Source of the DNA: Pseudomicrostroma phylloplanum
Lineage: Eukaryota > Basidiomycota > Exobasidiomycetes > Microstromatales
NCBI GenBank assembly: GCA_039545275.1
Contig: BCHS01000001.1
Coordinates: forward strand, 1,938,853 to 2,002,852
DNA length: 64,000 nucleotides
Reading direction: 5' to 3'
Within the stretch, counting starts at the first letter, position 1; the number at the start of each line of letters is the position of its first letter. The notes below the pieces were generated by a model. It was not told where the DNA came from, searched no databases, and saw only the letters and a program-made list of their open reading frames with translations. Below, in pieces: positions 47,001 to 56,143 of this stretch. A program made the translations under genes and the position numbers.

Positions 47001-47665
47001 CTGGTCTGGGAGACCTGATCACGCTCAAGGGTCAAGAAGACGTGTATACTGGTGGTCTGGACCGGGAGAATGACATTCACGGCAAGTACGCATATGCGTG
47101 GAGCGACGATATTGCCCAGATCGTCTTCCACTCTGCGACGATGATGCCCAACCGATCCGAGGATCCTCGTCATTCCTCCAAAAAGGCCCTGATCGGCAAC
47201 GATTGGGTTCACGTCGTCTTCAACGAGAGCGGCAGCGAGTACGTCTTTGGCACGATCCCCTCGCAGTTCAACTACGTCAACATTGTCATCTCTCCCACCA
47301 CCAAGGGGGGCACAAACCTCGGCAGCGTAAGCCCACTCGACACGACCTTCTACCGCGTCTCTCTTCAACGGCGCACCGGCCTCCCCTCCTTTTCCCCCGT
47401 GGGCGACGGACAACTCATCTCTGCCGGATCTCTCCCGATCTTTGTGCGCTCCCTTGCGCTGAATGCCAATGTCCTCAGTCAGATCTATAATGACACGGGG
47501 GAGAGCATGCAGCCCTACTCGAGCAATTGGTGCAATCGACTCAACCACGTGGTGAGGTATAAGAATCAGTGGGAGGTCAAGAGGAAGAGGAGACTAGAGG
47601 AGGAGGGGGTAACGGAGGAAGAAGGGGCGACTGTGGATGGGAAGGACTTCACTTCGTTCACGTAG
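41060..47665 (+). CDS. TSC2: Tuberin (TSC2), GTPase-activating protein for Rheb
   Basis: One uninterrupted exon encodes 2,201 residues. The N-terminal 1,000 residues form the tuberin helical-repeat region, and the Ala- and Ser-rich first 90 residues are probably disordered. A basic, Arg/Ser-rich insert lies near residues 1190-1280. The C-terminal RapGAP domain (about 1950-2150) has DLHKIGCLYVGPGQKDE, HGKYAYAWSDDIAQIVFHSATMMP and IGNDWVHVVFNESGSEY; the last contains the Asn that acts as the catalytic thumb in this family. With TSC1 (not in this window) it switches off Rheb and so restrains TORC1 growth signalling. The N-terminus is chosen at the first ATG of the frame. It is notable that this very long gene has no intron while its neighbours do. 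Confidence 0.93.
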   Translation: MADKSSSAAAAAAAASTASNGTNSTPPGAASHPASAVKPSLRQTIFRSFRGPQVAAPLASSATASPTSRPIDHHKPDYGSSSAVTDPVANPFDVDAATAAAASAVAEAELANAHEHNVPKTPAEQFRAHLVELIKPLPLSEPRRTETILNRCERLAAIGTATEMLDPPPPQGQVFRVAVTLLGGDDHAQYPLVIKEAACDVLAKAVKHSDEKASAAPLALRETRSGAPGSQSSKALDSDQPLATIDRALMYRMVKELSDDDSHSTSSRKLPSKDDLSATSFPSLHAQLRALHALSRDGRDVASFDGIIPLLSRWLIIIWREVQALRQLHKYVKPTPQPEESTSDRSDSGPSSQPIDEHLYVEQLSAREWSLQAILHLMRSIFKFSFPQVTEQVEAALQSLALLVLTPLSRDLLVDDDSTPLRRSSTPGANLTNLQPLVSLTREASRSQSRDRRPRASSIEGYSYYGIEVGNTPDSGSDSSPMMTPQLGPRASGSLVAPMNLSTLAPSPSRRAPSQLSRLITVDNEDLPIFPDLQDMEVRAIIELLDTVLKYGYIPPTCVLPVSMLLCRILGYDSVAAASKTPPKSLLPQNFTPWQQAVYPLLSNLLHSHSAYRAIRQVRELLLKQKAGDLTSPVGDRDEDADVEDGAEDEAVLAGAVLFLRFTMTILANLARDGRGSKDPAIASRIEEDFLGPRLPLVLLIPALRGALLRQSDIVDLQVVSLVEALLLPTKPVIDGAGPPIPLLSKNRLRGEEWNELLQLTSVAKRHIEGWHFKAAGGGAEIRVPIVLQALVTLLAKLPLANPEQLHLSPAEAGAQAAPGGGLPPLTLPWTPKLSSLLLSLAPTLPTRLTLDLIKYHRAQRLCLPVNPDWIANLQRLLGAFMYGQVKLKVDSNTAPSSTFSNVTAAGPWQDKSRKALATLLLEDVYEAVVSFPAYRATLLREIILPTARMLLPHESDVEVDTKTREVLIQAASLSSAASVGAEGEGEDVFTAVRELFCKLARAPSTATSPSGSNAGHVHFADAPGSHDHRSKQGTTPAGKDDQNRAAEPSTAAGSSGSGPLPISKPMQSALNLISIFNQIAFSSPWVNFDNAESLLAEQEEKARTACIAIFRDLLSLVQPSTAAVTEVAANGHSSVETLTGSTTSSETRLAILQWFLRIRTDRHHRVFLIGYLDEQVEPSASIILKTPEAKAAAAAAEAATASGEKSRAARADGREGGRRQTMGGDSAAAVRSRSRAKDREPSRERERGRAERVSDTAAPRGANRSISASRGGAMAKKPAAEHQSLWQIPQILAFEMPTTSLRSDIVYTYIHDDDPSCSHHHQHKPGAMPLPLPVSDLLETYIKIMASEKDWELVSYVICHLPPQLSNKHLFCGPKAQIQIAALRQFLCSLILQQKLMEEVVLPDDIKRSDVYAVCYATLTTLLSYRALFSRSQLDEMVEAFIIGLNKSQNTAQPCVRALSIAVYEAQKSVTRMLPSMLVKLSTIMSHMTMSVHILELIASIGQVPACYANFTDAEYRRVFGIALQYIQYHQAHSVATASSAAGNRAKEDFRADPSSFTLSQYVMMLAYYNISIWFMTLRLGEREKHVSSIIRGLQLANEGRDQVADQSEVCFDFLARFTHSNADPKPKRSFLNSVVMGDRSGNGSPAAPVSSNGRGLNSGKDTGRVSKTWLVGKGLITITSLRKEGWMEIVIRRASGTIAMVSKLENVPISVLPDEDGERQDLPATLMMDRNPRTAALAVLRAPKMRQRGIRVPMLEDAEQEMDDRRRLAPGQEAAEVLGEGERLRSREVMGPAHFGLAPRARGASFSGPVSEDTVNLSRSKHVNPYELSGPDADQQQTGSLPSIDSDEDAIEKVLTSVLSEGGKLRQQKEEQSNQAKATNGSGEPALVHQPPAKQSVIREPAIDPSTIALQFSSYPDSKEQPILLPDEPATARLIKAIDLTPVVDLHKIGCLYVGPGQKDEVEILGNRHGSPGYVRFLAGLGDLITLKGQEDVYTGGLDRENDIHGKYAYAWSDDIAQIVFHSATMMPNRSEDPRHSSKKALIGNDWVHVVFNESGSEYVFGTIPSQFNYVNIVISPTTKGGTNLGSVSPLDTTFYRVSLQRRTGLPSFSPVGDGQLISAGSLPIFVRSLALNANVLSQIYNDTGESMQPYSSNWCNRLNHVVRYKNQWEVKRKRRLEEEGVTEEEGATVDGKDFTSFT

Positions 47666-47776
47666 TGAGTGGTAAGAGGGGTGGAAAAGTGAACACGAAA
47701 GAACTGTGTGTTGTACAATTATTCTGAGCAACGAAAACAACAAGTAAATGTGGATACAGGTATTGTACAAAAGCGC

Positions 47777-50700
47777 TCAGACCTCGACCGACTGTGACTG
47801 GCCGTCCTCGCCTGCTCTGCTCTGCATGCTCTGCATATCCCTCCCCTGCTCCTTCTCCCTCTCCTCTTCCAGCACTCTAATCCTCCTCCTCAACTCCCAC
47901 ACTTCCTTCTCCCTCTCCTCTGAACGTGTCCTCATCTCCTCTGCCTGCGCTACAAAGTCGTTCGTGGCACGCTCGAGGGTCAAGTGCGCGAGGAGCTCCG
48001 AGAGGATAGGGCGGTGTGGACTGGTCGTCTGGAGCGTCTGGAGCTGGCCGAGGAGCGTTCCGTAAGTAGGACTGTTGGCGGGAGGGACAGAAGCCCCGGC
48101 GCCATCTCCCTGTCCCTGGGCGACGTTGCCCAGTTGCGCCCTTCCCTCATCCTCATTCTGCATCGCCGCCCACTCTGCCCCCGTCCTCTCTCCACCCAGG
48201 TACCTCGGCAACAGCGCCTTGAGCTCTCCATGCTCAGCGAGGGCCGCATTGACCTCCGACCGCCGCAGGTTGAGCAGGTGACCGGAGGCTTGCTGCAGCG
48301 CGAGGGAGGAATGCGCTATCACGAGAGGCAGGTCGCGGAGAGCCGTCCGAGGTAAGGAACTCTTGTGTTCCGGCTGGACTGGAGAATCGTCTTCCAGATG
48401 AGTTGGAGACGAGGTACGGAGCGGGTTGTTGAGGATGCCGCCGGTAGTGTTGCTGGCGCTGCCGTTGACTTGCTGATCTTGCGCAGATCCATTCTGAAGG
48501 TCCCGCGATGTCGTCAGGACCACAGTATGGGATGCCTCCGTATCGTCCTTGTGCTCCTCTTCTTCTTCTTCTGCTTGACCCCGTCGGCGTCGCTCCAGCT
48601 CCGCTCGCTTCTTGGGCCACTTTCCCTTCAGGCCCTCCCTCCACTTTCTCCCGCTCTTTTTGAACCTCCTCTTCGTTTCATCGACCCTACTACTGACTAA
48701 TGTACCCCAACTGTCCGTGAAAACACTGATCAAGATGGTCAGCACAGCGACGCCCATCAAGCTCCAGATGATGAAGAAGGCCCTTCCTCCTCCGCTCTTG
48801 GGCGTATAGTCTCCAAAACCAATCGTGGTGAAGAGGACAAAGCAGAAGTAGAAGGCGGTGAAGAAGCTCCATTGTTCGGTGAAGTGGAATACCACTGCGC
48901 CGAGGAGCCAGAAGGCGACGAAGAGGAGGAGGGAGACTGTTAATTTGGAGTAGAATTCACTGGACTCGCGACGTGCTAGGTCCGATTGGTAAGTGGACCA
49001 GGATTGTTCGAGGTTGGCGCGTTGCGCGGCTAGAGAGGCTTCGAGGGCATGTATGCCTACAGTGGGATCATCTTGTGTCTTGGAGTCGAGGATGGTAAGA
49101 GGCGAGTTTAGTGACCCGTTCTGCGACGACTGCGCATCTGTCACCGAAGCAATGGGAGCCAATTGGAGGTTCTTGTCGTCGTCGGTGGGTAACGCATTGC
49201 CGTGAGAGGCTTGTCCATCGATAGCATGCCCATTGCCGCGTCTCCCGCCAGCTTCGCTCGCAGGCGGAGACTCATCTTTCCCAGAAGTAGAACTATCGCC
49301 TTGAGTACTGCCAGCAGGTAAGGCCGGGGCTGCGCTTCCATTTGTCCAAGTGCCAGACATTCGACGCACTCGCGAGCCTCTCCCAGCGGATCGAGTGGTA
49401 GTCTGAGCCAGCAACTTCTTCGCCTCTCTTCTCTCCTTCCTGAACTGCTTGATCCCGGTCCTTCTCGCCTTGAGCTTCTGTCGGAACTCTTTCCTCTTCT
49501 TCCTGTAGCTGTTGTCGAACTCCTCCATGATCGTCCGACCCGCACTGTAGACGGTCATGGCGAAGAGGGCGATCCCAATGGGCGTGTAGAAGAAGAGGAA
49601 GATCTTGGATCCGACGGTGGTGGGTAGTACGTCGCCGAACCCGACCGCGAGCAGGAGGACGACTGTGAAGTATAGAGCGGTCATGAAGGGTAGAGAGAGG
49701 AGGATGGACCAGATCAAAGAGCCGATGGACATGTACACCAAGAGGATCATCACGACGATGACCAGGTGAGTCTGCTTAGGAGTCAGTCCTGAGCCGGCAT
49801 TCTTGAAGTCTTTTGTGCGAAGAAAGTCGACGAGGAGCGTGACGGTGCAGAGGACAGAGATGGTGGTAGAGGCGACGGTCATCCAGTAGGCCTGCGAGTA
49901 GGTAGACCCATCGTTGACTGCATGGATGACGCCAAAGGCTATAAGGGCAGAGGTATTGATGAGGTCGTGGATGAGCAAGCAGATGGCCGACGCCATTGTG
50001 CCTTTGCGGGGGCCGATGATCTTGGTGAAGCGGAAGATGAGGAAGACATTGGCCAGGACGGCCGCTGTCATCGAGAAGGCCAGCCCGATGTAGAGGATAG
50101 GTGGGTTGTCTCTGTAATCTACATTCTCCCCGACCGGATTGATCCGGACGTACCACTTGGTACAAATACCCGGGACCTCCAGCATGATCGAGAATGGCGC
50201 GAGGGCGCCCGACAAGAGAGGCATCCGGCGATAGGTCGTGACGTCTCTTGCTCGACCGTCGTGATACTGTGCGCTGACTTCGCCGCCCTTCTCTCCGTCA
50301 CCCTCATCCGTCTCATCTTTGGCCTGTCTTCCCCGCTTTCTGACTTTGCGAAACACATGGTATGGCAAGTGCTTGGGGCGGTAGCGACCCTTTCTACTTG
50401 TACCCTCGTCGGCCGATGAGGCAAGCGTGTCTGCATCGCTCGTGTCCTCTGTTCCGCTCGACATGACGCTCATCCCATCCGAGTCTGATTCGTCGTCGGA
50501 AGTATCGCGCAGCGAGCTTGAGGTACTATCGACGGTGTTTGACCGCCGGACTGGACGTCGCCTCGGAAAGGATGAGGGGGAGGGAGTCTCCGTCTGAAGA
50601 GGCGTACCATCGCCTGTATGGAACGAGACGGACTTCGTGGGAGTGGTAGGTACGGCTCGCCTTGCAAAACCTCCCGACGGAATGTGGAAGTGAGGAGTAG

Positions 50701-50806
50701 ACCGTCGGGCTGCCTGCGAGGGCGCATTCGATTCGATCGAGGCCATCGTAGCAGGTTCTGGTGCAGGGCCGCTGCGACCAGTATCGAGAGTGAGGTGTGG
50801 CTGCAT
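47777..50806 (-). CDS. TOK-type two-pore outward-rectifier potassium channel
   Basis: This single exon encodes 1,009 residues from the ATG at 50804-50806; nine residues upstream the frame would need a TTG. About eight membrane helices occur with two pore loops: LLLAVGFGDVLP (near residue 390) and LFTTIGFGDYTPKS (near residue 660). This is the TOK1 arrangement known only in fungi. Such channels pass potassium outward across the plasma membrane and help set the membrane potential. Yeast Tok1 has about 690 residues; the extra length here is a Ser/Thr-rich N-terminus, a long loop between the pore regions and a C-terminal tail. The tail ends in a predicted coiled coil (REKEVWELRRRIRVLEEERE). Confidence 0.9.
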   Translation of the reverse strand: MQPHLTLDTGRSGPAPEPATMASIESNAPSQAARRSTPHFHIPSGGFARRAVPTTPTKSVSFHTGDGTPLQTETPSPSSFPRRRPVRRSNTVDSTSSSLRDTSDDESDSDGMSVMSSGTEDTSDADTLASSADEGTSRKGRYRPKHLPYHVFRKVRKRGRQAKDETDEGDGEKGGEVSAQYHDGRARDVTTYRRMPLLSGALAPFSIMLEVPGICTKWYVRINPVGENVDYRDNPPILYIGLAFSMTAAVLANVFLIFRFTKIIGPRKGTMASAICLLIHDLINTSALIAFGVIHAVNDGSTYSQAYWMTVASTTISVLCTVTLLVDFLRTKDFKNAGSGLTPKQTHLVIVVMILLVYMSIGSLIWSILLSLPFMTALYFTVVLLLAVGFGDVLPTTVGSKIFLFFYTPIGIALFAMTVYSAGRTIMEEFDNSYRKKRKEFRQKLKARRTGIKQFRKERREAKKLLAQTTTRSAGRGSRVRRMSGTWTNGSAAPALPAGSTQGDSSTSGKDESPPASEAGGRRGNGHAIDGQASHGNALPTDDDKNLQLAPIASVTDAQSSQNGSLNSPLTILDSKTQDDPTVGIHALEASLAAQRANLEQSWSTYQSDLARRESSEFYSKLTVSLLLFVAFWLLGAVVFHFTEQWSFFTAFYFCFVLFTTIGFGDYTPKSGGGRAFFIIWSLMGVAVLTILISVFTDSWGTLVSSRVDETKRRFKKSGRKWREGLKGKWPKKRAELERRRRGQAEEEEEEHKDDTEASHTVVLTTSRDLQNGSAQDQQVNGSASNTTGGILNNPLRTSSPTHLEDDSPVQPEHKSSLPRTALRDLPLVIAHSSLALQQASGHLLNLRRSEVNAALAEHGELKALLPRYLGGERTGAEWAAMQNEDEGRAQLGNVAQGQGDGAGASVPPANSPTYGTLLGQLQTLQTTSPHRPILSELLAHLTLERATNDFVAQAEEMRTRSEEREKEVWELRRRIRVLEEEREKEQGRDMQSMQSRAGEDGQSQSVEV

Positions 50807-51179
50807 GACTTGACGAGGGCTCTCGGGCAATGTTATTGGCCACTCTGAGGAAGAGCTGACATGCAGGACGAGTATGGAAGAGTGAAGGAACGCATCATGA
50901 TAAAGGAATAGGAACAGTGCGAGCTTTCAAATCATGTAAGAGGAACATCACACATCACCTACAGTCTTGTTAGGGTGGCTGCTATCTCTCGAGCCCTGCA
51001 TCGCCTTCTGGCCCGATTCAATCCCCGCTCACACCCGCACCAACGCAAAACACAAGCCGGTGAGCCGGAACGGCAGGAACGGAACGGGGAAAGGAGCCGG
51101 ACAGTCCAACACCTTGACAGTTACACTCCAGACACACACACCTCCTGAATCGGCTACTCATCCGTTCGACTCTTTCAGC
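50807..51179. other. Divergent promoter region TOK channel/hydrolase
   Basis: Short region between divergent ATGs. I see no additional gene. Confidence 0.4.
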
Positions 51180-52440
51180 ATGGGCTTGTTCAAAAAGAAG
51201 GACAAGCAGCCGCAGCAGCCGCAACTGCAGCAACCTCAGGCCACAGGCCAGTCCCAGCCTCCATCTCAACGTCTCCAACCCGCTCCTGCCGCTGCCTCCG
51301 CCTCTTCTTCCCATCCCTCCAAGACGAAGCTCTCCCTGCATGGTCTCCCTCTAACGGTGTACGGCCTCGCTGAGCTCACACCTTCCTCCTCGCGCGCCTC
51401 ATCACCCTCTCTTCCAGAAGTATGCCTCGTAGTGCACATGCATGGACGTGGTGGGAGTGCAGAGAACGAGGAGTGGATCTGCCAGGGGCTCTGGAGGAGC
51501 GCGATGCAGGAGAAGGAGGACTACCTAGGTACCAGCAACGGAGGTCAATCAGGAGCAGCATCAGCAGCGAGGAGAGGGAGAGAGGTGATCGTTGTAGGAT
51601 TTGATGCGAGGAATCATGGACATCGCTTGACGGATGAGCTGGCCCAGAAGGGGTGGGGGGTGGGCAACGAGCAGCACGCCATTGATCTCTACGGCATGAT
51701 TCTAGGAGTGAGTAGCAATGGAGAGGACCAAGGTGGCTTGCTCTTCTCTAACACTCGCATGGCATCTCTTCCCCTTGCCTCTTTCTTTTCCCTGTCAGAC
51801 AGCCGCCGATGTATCACACATCATCTCCTTTCTCCCCTCCTACCTCTTCCCGCAAGACGACCGCATTATCAGCATCAACTGCGTCACCGGCAAGTCCCTC
51901 GGCGGGCACGCCGTCTGGCACGTCCTCAAAGACGATCCTCGTGTGACCATAGGAGTGAGCATGATCGGCATGCCCGATTACGAGCGTCTCCTCGAGTTTC
52001 GGACAAAGCAGAGCTTCAAGACGAATGGACCACCGACGGTGCCTGGTAGCTTGAAGAAGTTGGTGAGGCAGAGGGACCCGCCGTATTGCGGGTACGATCG
52101 ATGGGGAGAGGGGAACCCATAGTGAGTTCGCACCGCGATGTCTGAGCGACGTCTTTTGTTGCAGAGCAGTGTACTGACGTCCACGCTCACTCTCACCCCC
52201 TCTCTCTCTTTCAGCTGGGGCAAGAAGGTCCTCTCCCTTTCCGGTGCGCAAGACAAGCTCGTGCATCCCTCCTTCTCCCAGCCCTTCCTCTCCCGACTGG
52301 CCATCTCCCACCCCGAAGGTCGCACAGGGGAGCAGGTGGGCTTCAAGGTGAGGTGGTTGGATGGTGTAAAGCATGAGGTGACGGAGGATATGGTCAGAGA
52401 GGCGGGACAGTGGATTGGCAAGTGGGGTTTGCTGGGATGA
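51180..52440 (+). CDS. Alpha/beta hydrolase of unknown substrate
   Basis: Three exons (51180-51707, 51799-52121, 52215-52440) give 358 residues. The first 45 residues are a Lys, Gln, Pro and Ala-rich leader (MGLFKKKDKQPQQPQ). The fold then starts with VCLVVHMHGRGG (oxyanion-type HGRGG) and REVIVVGFDARNHGHR. The nucleophile elbow is GKSLGGH (Ser209 by my count). Later, LSLSGAQDKLVHP is a likely acid-bearing strand and the last helices end in GKWGLLG. This layout is typical of serine hydrolases, but I cannot place it in a substrate class. An upstream in-frame extension to 50967 exists but looks like untranslated leader. The protein is probably cytosolic, because no signal peptide follows the chosen start. 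Confidence 0.82.
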
Positions 52441-52448
52441 GCTGAGAG

Positions 52449-52483
52449 GGGAGGAGAGGAGAGGAGAGGAGAGGAGAGGAGAG
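52449..52483. repeat. GAGGA pentamer repeat
   Basis: About seven consecutive GAGGA units lie just after the hydrolase stop codon, in the convergent 3' region shared with the PTC7-like gene. Confidence 0.85.
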
Positions 52484-52702
52484 CGAAGGCAGGAGGATAT
52501 CGGAAGGACGAACGGGGAGAGAGAGGAGCAGCTGCGAAGCACAATACCCTAGTCTGACCACAATCTGAATATCAAAGTATTCTCAGTGCCAGTCAGAAGT
52601 GCATACCATGCTACAGGAGGTCGAGATGTGGTGTCTGTCACAGATGCTCGATCGGGCGAGACAGGAAAGGGGGGAAAAGCTCTATCTACACGTCTCTACT
52701 GT

Positions 52703-55700
52703 TCACCTCGCCCTCAACTCCAATCCACCACCACCCTCTCCTCCCTCACCACCTCCACTCCCACTCCCATCCCCACCAGCTCCTCCTCCAGCCTCACCAA
52801 CCACCGCCACCAGCACCGAAATATCATCGTGTTTCCCACCGACATAATGGAGTCCCTCTTCGGTGGCTCGCTGCTGAAAGGGGCTCACAATGGCCTTTGA
52901 ATCCTGCGAAATGGCTTTTGCGCGCGAGGCGAGGGCTTCAGACAAGAGTTGAGGGGAGAAGTCCCTTGGTGGGTAGGGCGTGCTAGAGCTAGAGCTAGAG
53001 GAAGGAGGGGCGTTTTCTGAGTCCGCTAGGGAGATGCCGGAGTCGGTGCGAGAGTAGCCGCTGCTGGAGTGCCCGTCTTCGTACTCGTCGTAGCGCCCAT
53101 GATGATGATGATGGTAGTGGTCGTCGTACTCGTCTCCTTGTCCGTCCATGTGATGAGCAGAGGGAGGAGGAGGGGCAAATCGCTGTACCTCCTCGATGAT
53201 GTCGTCGTCGAAGAGATTGTCCACCAGACCGTCCGAGGCGACGATGATGATATCGCCCTTTTGCACCTTGATCGTCCAGCGACCACAATCCCTGCGTGGC
53301 TCGTCCCAAGGATGCGCATCGTCAAACCCGACGTAGACTGTGGAGCGATCTTCATCCTCGTCTTCCTCCTCTGCCTCTTTTTGCTGGTGATCATTGGGAC
53401 CACTCTTGGATGAGCCAGTATTGACATCAAAGTCGTACTCCTCGCCTGCCTTCATCTCCGCCTCGAACTCCTCTTCGCTCTTCCCCTCGAAGAGAGCTCG
53501 GCGCTTGAGCCCCTCGCGCTCCTTGGCCTTTGCCTCTGTCTCGGCTTGCTGGCTCAGACCCGCAGCGCGCTGGGAGATGATGTCCAGCCGACGCGTATAC
53601 TCCTGCACGAGGGCCTCAGCCTCTGGAGAATTATAGTCCTCGTCATGACCCTCTGGATCGCGCGAGGAAGAGGGAGAAGCGGTGGTCCAGCCCACTTTAC
53701 TGGTGTCCTTGCCACCGGCTTTGCTCAGGCCTTCGACGAGATCCTCGACGTCGCGCGTGCCTCGACGGACCATCATGCCCAACTGGACCGGGAAGTTGAA
53801 GGAGTGCTGTTGCTCCTGACTGCGGAAGAGGAGCTCGCCCTTCCTGACAATGAGCAGGACACAGTCTCCGAGATTGGCAATCCTGAGCTCGTCCTTGCGA
53901 AGGAGGGCCAAGAGGGCAGTAGTAGAGCCGAGGATGCCCTCTCGTCGAGCGACCCTGACGCAGCGCTCCCACGCTCGATGCATCACCTCCACAGGATCGA
54001 GGTGTTCGTGACGCTCAAGAGCTACACCTCGAGGCTCTCCTTCATCGTACAGCGCCTGACCACCCGACGAGGTAGCACTATCGTCCTTCCTTCTCCTTTT
54101 CCTGTCGCCCCCACCCTCTTGACCTGATGAGTCATCTACGGCCCAATCGAACCTGCTCAGCTCCACACTGCAAAAGTGCATCAACAGTCGCGAGAACATG
54201 GCGGGATTCGCGCCCGGTCGAGTAGCCCATCCGCCCACGCCATCAGCGATTCCGATGGAGTCTGGACGGAGAAAGTAAGAGTCCTCGCCAACCTGGACGG
54301 AGCGCATCGTGGAAGGGTCGAGCTTCTTCCAGGGCTTTGAGGATCGTGAAGAGGGGGCTTGAGCCTTTTGTGGAGGGGGAGGAGGCGTCTGCGGCCCAGC
54401 GAGGAAGTCTGCCGCTGCTGCTAGCATGCTGCGGGTACCTTTGAGAGGAGCGCTAGAAGATCCACCTAAGCTGCTGCCTGATGCGCCTCGACCGCCTCGT
54501 GGTGAAGGGGCCGCGGCTAGAGGATGCCTCTTTGGTATTCCGTATGCTCCATGGTGAAATTCGAAGACGGGAAGAGCCGAAGGTGTGTCCGGAGAGTGGT
54601 GAGAGTAGGTCAGGCTCCTTCTAGCTTCCACTCCCGAGAAGGGGTCTACAGAGAGAAGAGGATGAGAAGTGGTAGCGATGATGGGCGGGGAGGTGGAGAT
54701 GGGAGTCAAGAATGCGTGACCTGGAGGAGTTGTGGTCGAAGAGATCTGGTTGCTGCTAGTGACATTGTTGGCGACGCTTGAAGTGGCAGGAGGAGGCGCA
54801 AAGGAGGGAGAGTTGCGTCCCGAAGAGGCTTGGTAGCTTGGTGAAGGCGGCCGAGCGGACTGCCACCCTGAAGAGGATCCGGAGGAAGATCCATCCGCTT
54901 TCGGGCGACTACTACTGGTCCCCTGTCCCCAGGTCTCACTTGCGGCAGAGTTCGGGGTGAAGTAGCGTTCTGAGCTACCGGTAGCCGACAGCTTCTCCTC
55001 GCGCTGATACTGCGAGGCAGGAGCCAGTGTGGAGAGATGCAGCAGTGTATCGATGGAGGCAGCCAACGATGCCAGAACATCCGCATCTACTGCAGTCGAG
55101 CTAGCTGCCTTTACTTCCTCGTCGTCTCTGACACCGCTTTGTGTCCAGCCGATGCCTGCCTTGAGTATCTCTTCCCATCGAAAGGGAGGTGTCATGAGCG
55201 CATTGGTCTGCACGAGGGACACGGTGGTGGGAGCGCCAGTGGGACCGGAGAGTGTCGTGGCAGACGTCGAAGCCCTGGCCTGATCGTCTAGCTCTACTCC
55301 ATCCGAGTCTAACTCCGTCACAGTCCCCGTACTGCATTGAGCTGGTGAGCCGTGGCTACTGCCGACGCCAAGGCCGGGCCAGTAAGGAGAGTTGAGTAGG
55401 GAGGCAGCTGCTCGGAGCGATGCGATCGTCGAGAAGGGCGCAGTGGCAGTTGCTGGAGTCCAGCCATTGGTGGGAGCCATGAGCATGTGGCCTGTGGAAG
55501 GAGACGCATTCGAAGAGGAAGCAGGGCCGCTTGTGCTGGTGGATGGGGACCAGAGGGTACGAAGCTGCCGCGGGGGCTGGCTTCTGGACGTCATGGCGAG
55601 GGAAGCTGGCATGGTGCGAGGGACGTAGTGGGAGGTAGCCGATGGACTCAAATCTACAGGAGCTTGTGCGAATGTATGTACCCTAGCTCCAGAGGCGAGT

Positions 55701-56143
55701 AGGGAGTCCTCTGCAGTTAGGGGCCCATAAACGATGGGAAGTGCTTCCGAAGAGGAGTGATAGGAGCCGGAAGCAGATGCAGAAGCAGCAGTGGTGGAGG
55801 TGCTAGAACTCGACGTTGCCGCCGTCGTCGTTGGGATGTACAGTTGCGTAATGGTCCCTTCCGGTTCGACGCGATTTGCTGCCTCGCCTCCTTGCCTGAT
55901 CGCAAGCGTCGTCGTCGAGGTTGCCGTAGACGTTGCCTCTTCCTCTATGCTCCCCCTCCTGCTGCCCCTATCCCTCCCGACGCTACCCGCGCCATCGGTC
56001 CGGAACCCTCGAGCATGGCGGAGATTGTGACTATCCTGAGTGTGGGTTCGAGCAGCAGCGCTTCGTGAGCGTACAAGGATGGAGGCCCTGGTGGAGTTTG
56101 AGGCGCGCGACCATAGCTGATGATGGGTGGGCAACTTTGTCAT
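52703..56143 (-). CDS. PTC7-type PPM protein phosphatase with long N-terminal extension
   Basis: This single exon encodes 1,146 residues. Residues about 610-1130 form a PP2C/PPM domain: GEDSYFLRPDSIGIADGVGGWA (metal-binding Asp), RIANLGDCVLLIVRKGELLF, GDIIIVASDGLVDNLFDDDI and a closing DDISVLVAVV. The motif order and spacing fit the Ptc7/PPTC7 group, whose members work in mitochondria and help keep ubiquinone synthesis and mitophagy in balance. The first 60 residues are basic with few acids (MTKLPTHHQLWSRASNSTRA...RSRSAAARTHTQ), plausible as a mitochondrial presequence. Residues 60-600 are Ser/Thr/Pro-rich and unlike any domain I know, and a charged His/Asp-rich insert splits the phosphatase domain near residue 1000. 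Yeast Ptc7 is only about 340 residues, so the extension is unusual. Confidence 0.85.
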   Translation of the reverse strand: MTKLPTHHQLWSRASNSTRASILVRSRSAAARTHTQDSHNLRHARGFRTDGAGSVGRDRGSRRGSIEEEATSTATSTTTLAIRQGGEAANRVEPEGTITQLYIPTTTAATSSSSTSTTAASASASGSYHSSSEALPIVYGPLTAEDSLLASGARVHTFAQAPVDLSPSATSHYVPRTMPASLAMTSRSQPPRQLRTLWSPSTSTSGPASSSNASPSTGHMLMAPTNGWTPATATAPFSTIASLRAAASLLNSPYWPGLGVGSSHGSPAQCSTGTVTELDSDGVELDDQARASTSATTLSGPTGAPTTVSLVQTNALMTPPFRWEEILKAGIGWTQSGVRDDEEVKAASSTAVDADVLASLAASIDTLLHLSTLAPASQYQREEKLSATGSSERYFTPNSAASETWGQGTSSSRPKADGSSSGSSSGWQSARPPSPSYQASSGRNSPSFAPPPATSSVANNVTSSNQISSTTTPPGHAFLTPISTSPPIIATTSHPLLSVDPFSGVEARRSLTYSHHSPDTPSALPVFEFHHGAYGIPKRHPLAAAPSPRGGRGASGSSLGGSSSAPLKGTRSMLAAAADFLAGPQTPPPPPQKAQAPSSRSSKPWKKLDPSTMRSVQVGEDSYFLRPDSIGIADGVGGWATRPGANPAMFSRLLMHFCSVELSRFDWAVDDSSGQEGGGDRKRRRKDDSATSSGGQALYDEGEPRGVALERHEHLDPVEVMHRAWERCVRVARREGILGSTTALLALLRKDELRIANLGDCVLLIVRKGELLFRSQEQQHSFNFPVQLGMMVRRGTRDVEDLVEGLSKAGGKDTSKVGWTTASPSSSRDPEGHDEDYNSPEAEALVQEYTRRLDIISQRAAGLSQQAETEAKAKEREGLKRRALFEGKSEEEFEAEMKAGEEYDFDVNTGSSKSGPNDHQQKEAEEEDEDEDRSTVYVGFDDAHPWDEPRRDCGRWTIKVQKGDIIIVASDGLVDNLFDDDIIEEVQRFAPPPPSAHHMDGQGDEYDDHYHHHHHGRYDEYEDGHSSSGYSRTDSGISLADSENAPPSSSSSSSTPYPPRDFSPQLLSEALASRAKAISQDSKAIVSPFQQRATEEGLHYVGGKHDDISVLVAVVGEAGGGAGGDGSGSGGGEGGEGGGGLELRAR

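Noticed and set aside
50807..50830. An extended TOK channel start at 50830
   Set aside because: The codon there is TTG; the first ATG in frame is at 50804-50806.
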